Origin: Verrucomicrobiota bacterium
Lineage (GTDB): Bacteria > Verrucomicrobiota > Verrucomicrobiia > Chthoniobacterales > JAFAMB01
Length of the DNA stretch: 8,415 bases
Assembly: GCA_019241095.1 (NCBI GenBank)
Contig: JAFAXJ010000670.1
Coordinates: forward strand, 1 to 8,415
Direction of reading: 5' to 3'
A program made the translations under genes and the position numbers. Position 1 is the first letter of the stretch. Each line of letters starts with the position of its first letter. The notes below the pieces were generated by a model, which did no database searches, was not told the DNA's origin, and worked only from the letters and a program-made list of their open reading frames with translations. Shown here piece by piece: positions 6,645 through 8,415 of the stretch.

Positions 6645-6871
6645 TGTTCGCTGGGGCGGGGCATCACAATCAATAATGTGCAGCCGGTACCTGTCGACAC
6701 GGATATGAATCCAGACAATTCTGAGACCGCCTAAACACTGAAGAAGCTTATGGCATTGCCGCCTTACGGAGCCGATGAGGGAATCGCCGCGATGGTTGCC
6801 TACCTGGCCGGACCGGAGGCAGGTTATGTCACTGGCGCGAGCCTACGATCGATGGTGGTTTTATGGCCTGA
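6645..6871 (+). pseudogene. C-terminal remnant of a short-chain dehydrogenase (SDR), with stop and frameshift
   Basis: The translation carries the typical end of a classical FabG-like SDR: LGRGITINNVQPVPVDTDMN (6651-6710), then KKLMALPPYGADEGIAAMVA, YLAGPEAGYVTGASL, and, one frame over, TIDGGFMA before TGA (6869-6871). Two lesions are visible: an in-frame TAA at 6732-6734, and a missing base at about 6844-6845 that shifts the closing TIDGGF segment. Family consensus in this region is NNVQPGPVDTDMNP and GASLTIDGGF; the glycine after QP is also changed to valine. The N-terminal ~170 residues, with the NAD(P)-binding GxxxGxG and the YxxxK catalytic pair, are absent, so it cannot be active. It lies just upstream of a second damaged SDR gene. 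Confidence 0.82.
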
Positions 6872-6961
6872 GCACCAGAGACAAAAAAGCGATTTTTGGC
6901 AGCAAGTGCTGATATGAAAACTTCGGCGAAAGGCTCCGGTCTTTGACAGCGGATCTATAAG

Positions 6962-7399
6962 ATGAAAGTTTTGGTTGCGGGAGCAAGCGGCGCCATCGGA
7001 CGGCCATTAATCAAGGAACTGGTTCGCGACGGTCATCAGGTAATCGGGATGAGCCGTTCAGAAGCCACAGCTCGAAAGCTGATTGAATCGGGAGCGACTG
7101 CCGAAGTCGTGAGCGCATTCGATTCGGGGATGCTGGAAGAAGCCTTGCGAAAATCACAGCCTCAGGTCGTCATCGATCAGCTGACCTCCTTACCAAAAGA
7201 CCCCGCCGCCATCGCGGAAGCCTTGCCACCGGCCCGAATCTCCAAAGAGGAGGCGTTAGCTGCCGCCGGCGACGACGCGGTGTATTATGGCATGATGTTG
7301 CGAGGTGCTTCAAACCGGAAGGCCGCTGACCTCCTTGGCTTCACACCGCGTCGATTAAAGTGGCTCGACCATGCTCCAGCTATTCTGGGACAACGCTAA
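6962..7399 (+). pseudogene. Atypical SDR / NAD-dependent epimerase-like gene with the centre deleted in frame
   Basis: This is a 145-residue open frame made of the two ends of a protein normally about 300-330 residues long. Residues 1-88 are the Rossmann N-terminus: MKVLVAGASGAIGRPL with the GxxGxxG nucleotide loop (G7, G10, G13), then GHQVIGMSRS and VVIDQLTSLP. Residues ~90-140 are the family C-terminus: PARISKEEALAAAGDDAVYY, then MLRGASNRKAADLLGFTPRR. The intervening ~170 residues, which carry the catalytic YxxxK and the substrate pocket, are missing; the junction is at roughly 7222-7232. The frame is preserved, so a short protein may be made, but it should be inactive as a dehydrogenase. 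No ribosome site is strong before ATG 6962. An alternative is assembly collapse. The intact MDR gene follows after 46 bases. Confidence 0.75.
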
Positions 7400-7445
7400 G
7401 TCACAACGGTCAGCAGTCCCAATTCGCGATTTATTGATAGCCAAA

Positions 7446-8369
7446 ATGAAAGCGGTTAGATTTCACGGTTCCAGTGGACGGGCTACGCTGTCCGTCGACG
7501 AAATAGACCTGCGCCGGCCGGTTTCGGGTCAAATTCTAATTCGGGTTTACGCAACCGCAGTGACTCCTGGTGAAATTGAATGGTATCCGACCTGGCATAC
7601 CTCGAGTGGCGCTCCCCGAGTGCATGCGGTCCCCGGGCACGAATTTTCCGGCATCATTGAAGAGGTTGCTCCTGACGTAACGGAATTCAAAAAAGGTGAG
7701 GCGGTGTACGGCTTCAACAGTTGGTTCTCCGACGGCGCATGCGCTGAGTACTGCCTGACAACCGCGGTTGAGATAGCTCGAAAGCCAGCGACGTTAGACC
7801 ACACCCAAGCTGCCGCCGTGCCCATATCCGGGCTCACAGCTTGGCAAGCGCTTTTCGACCACGGAAAACTGCAGAGCGGTCAAAAGGTCCTAATCCACGG
7901 CGGAGCGGGAGGGGTCGGAACCTTCGCCATTCAACTCGCAGTCTGGAAAGGGGCGTTTGTTTCGACCACCGTCTCCGGGGCGAACATCAAGTTTGTCCGG
8001 CAGTTAGGGGCCAGGGAGGTTATCGATTACCGCAAAACAAGGTTCGAGGAAGTAGCTAAGGGTACCGACCTGATCCTGGATGTGGTTGGAGGCAATACTC
8101 TGCAACGCTCATTCGAATCCATCAAAGATGGCGGAAAGGTTGTGACCGTCGCGACCAGTTCCGAATCGACTGAAGATCCTAGAGTGAAAGCGGCTTTCTT
8201 TCTTATGGAAGCTAACCGGCAACAACTCGAGGAGCTGTCAAAGCTTATCGACCAAGGGGCTATTCGACCGATCATTAGCCACGTGTTACCCTTGAATGAC
8301 GCCGCTCGGGCGTATTTCCCCACGGATAAGTCGAACCCGGGAAAGACCGTGCTCCGAGTACTCAGCTGA
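7446..8369 (+). CDS. Zinc-independent MDR: NADP-dependent quinone-oxidoreductase-like alcohol dehydrogenase
   Basis: This is a 307-residue medium-chain dehydrogenase/reductase, the normal length for the quinone-oxidoreductase-like branch, predicted to reduce quinones or enones with NADPH in the cytoplasm. The catalytic N-terminal domain (1-~125) includes PGHEFSGII (63-71) and GEAVYGF (84-90). The cysteine ligand of zinc enzymes is absent (VTPGEIEW at 39-46), and there is no structural zinc cysteine cluster. The Rossmann domain carries HGGAGGVGTFAIQLA (151-165), the NADPH-binding loop. It continues with GAREVIDY (188-195) and DLILDVVGG (208-216). The C-terminus returns to the first domain (PLNDAARAY, then PGKTVLRVLS). 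I chose ATG 7446 (MKAVRFHG), the family-typical start; an in-frame ATG at 7371 overlaps the upstream gene and adds 25 non-conserved residues. No damage is seen. The exact substrate is unknown. It may be co-transcribed with the deleted SDR gene upstream. Confidence 0.9.
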   Translation: MKAVRFHGSSGRATLSVDEIDLRRPVSGQILIRVYATAVTPGEIEWYPTWHTSSGAPRVHAVPGHEFSGIIEEVAPDVTEFKKGEAVYGFNSWFSDGACAEYCLTTAVEIARKPATLDHTQAAAVPISGLTAWQALFDHGKLQSGQKVLIHGGAGGVGTFAIQLAVWKGAFVSTTVSGANIKFVRQLGAREVIDYRKTRFEEVAKGTDLILDVVGGNTLQRSFESIKDGGKVVTVATSSESTEDPRVKAAFFLMEANRQQLEELSKLIDQGAIRPIISHVLPLNDAARAYFPTDKSNPGKTVLRVLS

Positions 8370-8415
8370 CTCTATCCGAAACGACAACTATTCAGTCTGA
8401 ACCCATGAATCACCC

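Noticed and set aside
6943..6961. TTGACA and TATAAG just before the deleted SDR gene as a promoter
   Set aside because: The two elements are only seven bases apart, far too close for a sigma-70 promoter.
8405..8415. ATG at 8405 as the start of a next gene
   Set aside because: Only three codons are visible, with no ribosome site; nothing can be supported.

Overview
The window reads as bacterial chromosome of moderate G+C content (judged by eye), with mostly monocistronic genes, loose spacing and generally weak Shine-Dalgarno signals. The mix of genes suggests a soil bacterium of the Verrucomicrobiota or Acidobacteriota: a giant secreted beta-strand-repeat protein, a stand-alone PE-ligase LigD, a DUF3072 protein, a small tyrosine-rich secreted protein, and a STAS-like protein ending in an NCPAYIREW-type tail. 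I lean to Verrucomicrobiota, but this is inference from protein families, with no rRNA or marker gene to confirm it.

Layout. Positions 1-2384 (minus strand) are the first 794 codons of a very long, open-ended surface/secreted repeat protein. It has a signal peptide, Gly/Asn/Thr-rich beta-solenoid repeats, a PATR-type autotransporter-associated motif, and a module repeated every 321 codons that includes a 117-bp stretch identical at the DNA level. A roughly 500-bp divergent intergenic region with a candidate promoter on each strand separates it from ligD (plus strand, to 4450), a two-domain LigD (3'-phosphoesterase plus ATP-dependent ligase) without the polymerase domain. Next come an unrecognised helical protein (4492-4938) and a DUF3072 protein (5079-5291) whose start codon directly follows a perfect small hairpin. 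The DUF3072 gene converges on a small tyrosine-rich secreted protein (5351-5599, minus), with a strong 10-bp-stem hairpin in the gap.

The stretch 5600-6235 holds no gene I can support. From 6236 to 7399 lie three damaged genes in a row: a STAS-like protein split by a one-base frameshift (minus strand), the C-terminal stub of a classical short-chain dehydrogenase (SDR) with an internal stop and a frameshift, and an atypical SDR/epimerase-like gene that has lost its middle by an in-frame deletion. They are followed by an apparently intact zinc-independent quinone-oxidoreductase-like MDR gene (7446-8369).

How they fit together. The genes do not form one pathway. LigD belongs to non-homologous end joining, but no Ku gene or polymerase is visible here. 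The right side looks like an oxidoreductase neighbourhood in decay. I found no CRISPR array, tRNA, rRNA, insertion sequence, phage genes or clear new defence system. The most notable items are the near-perfect internal duplication in the giant surface protein and the cluster of eroding genes.
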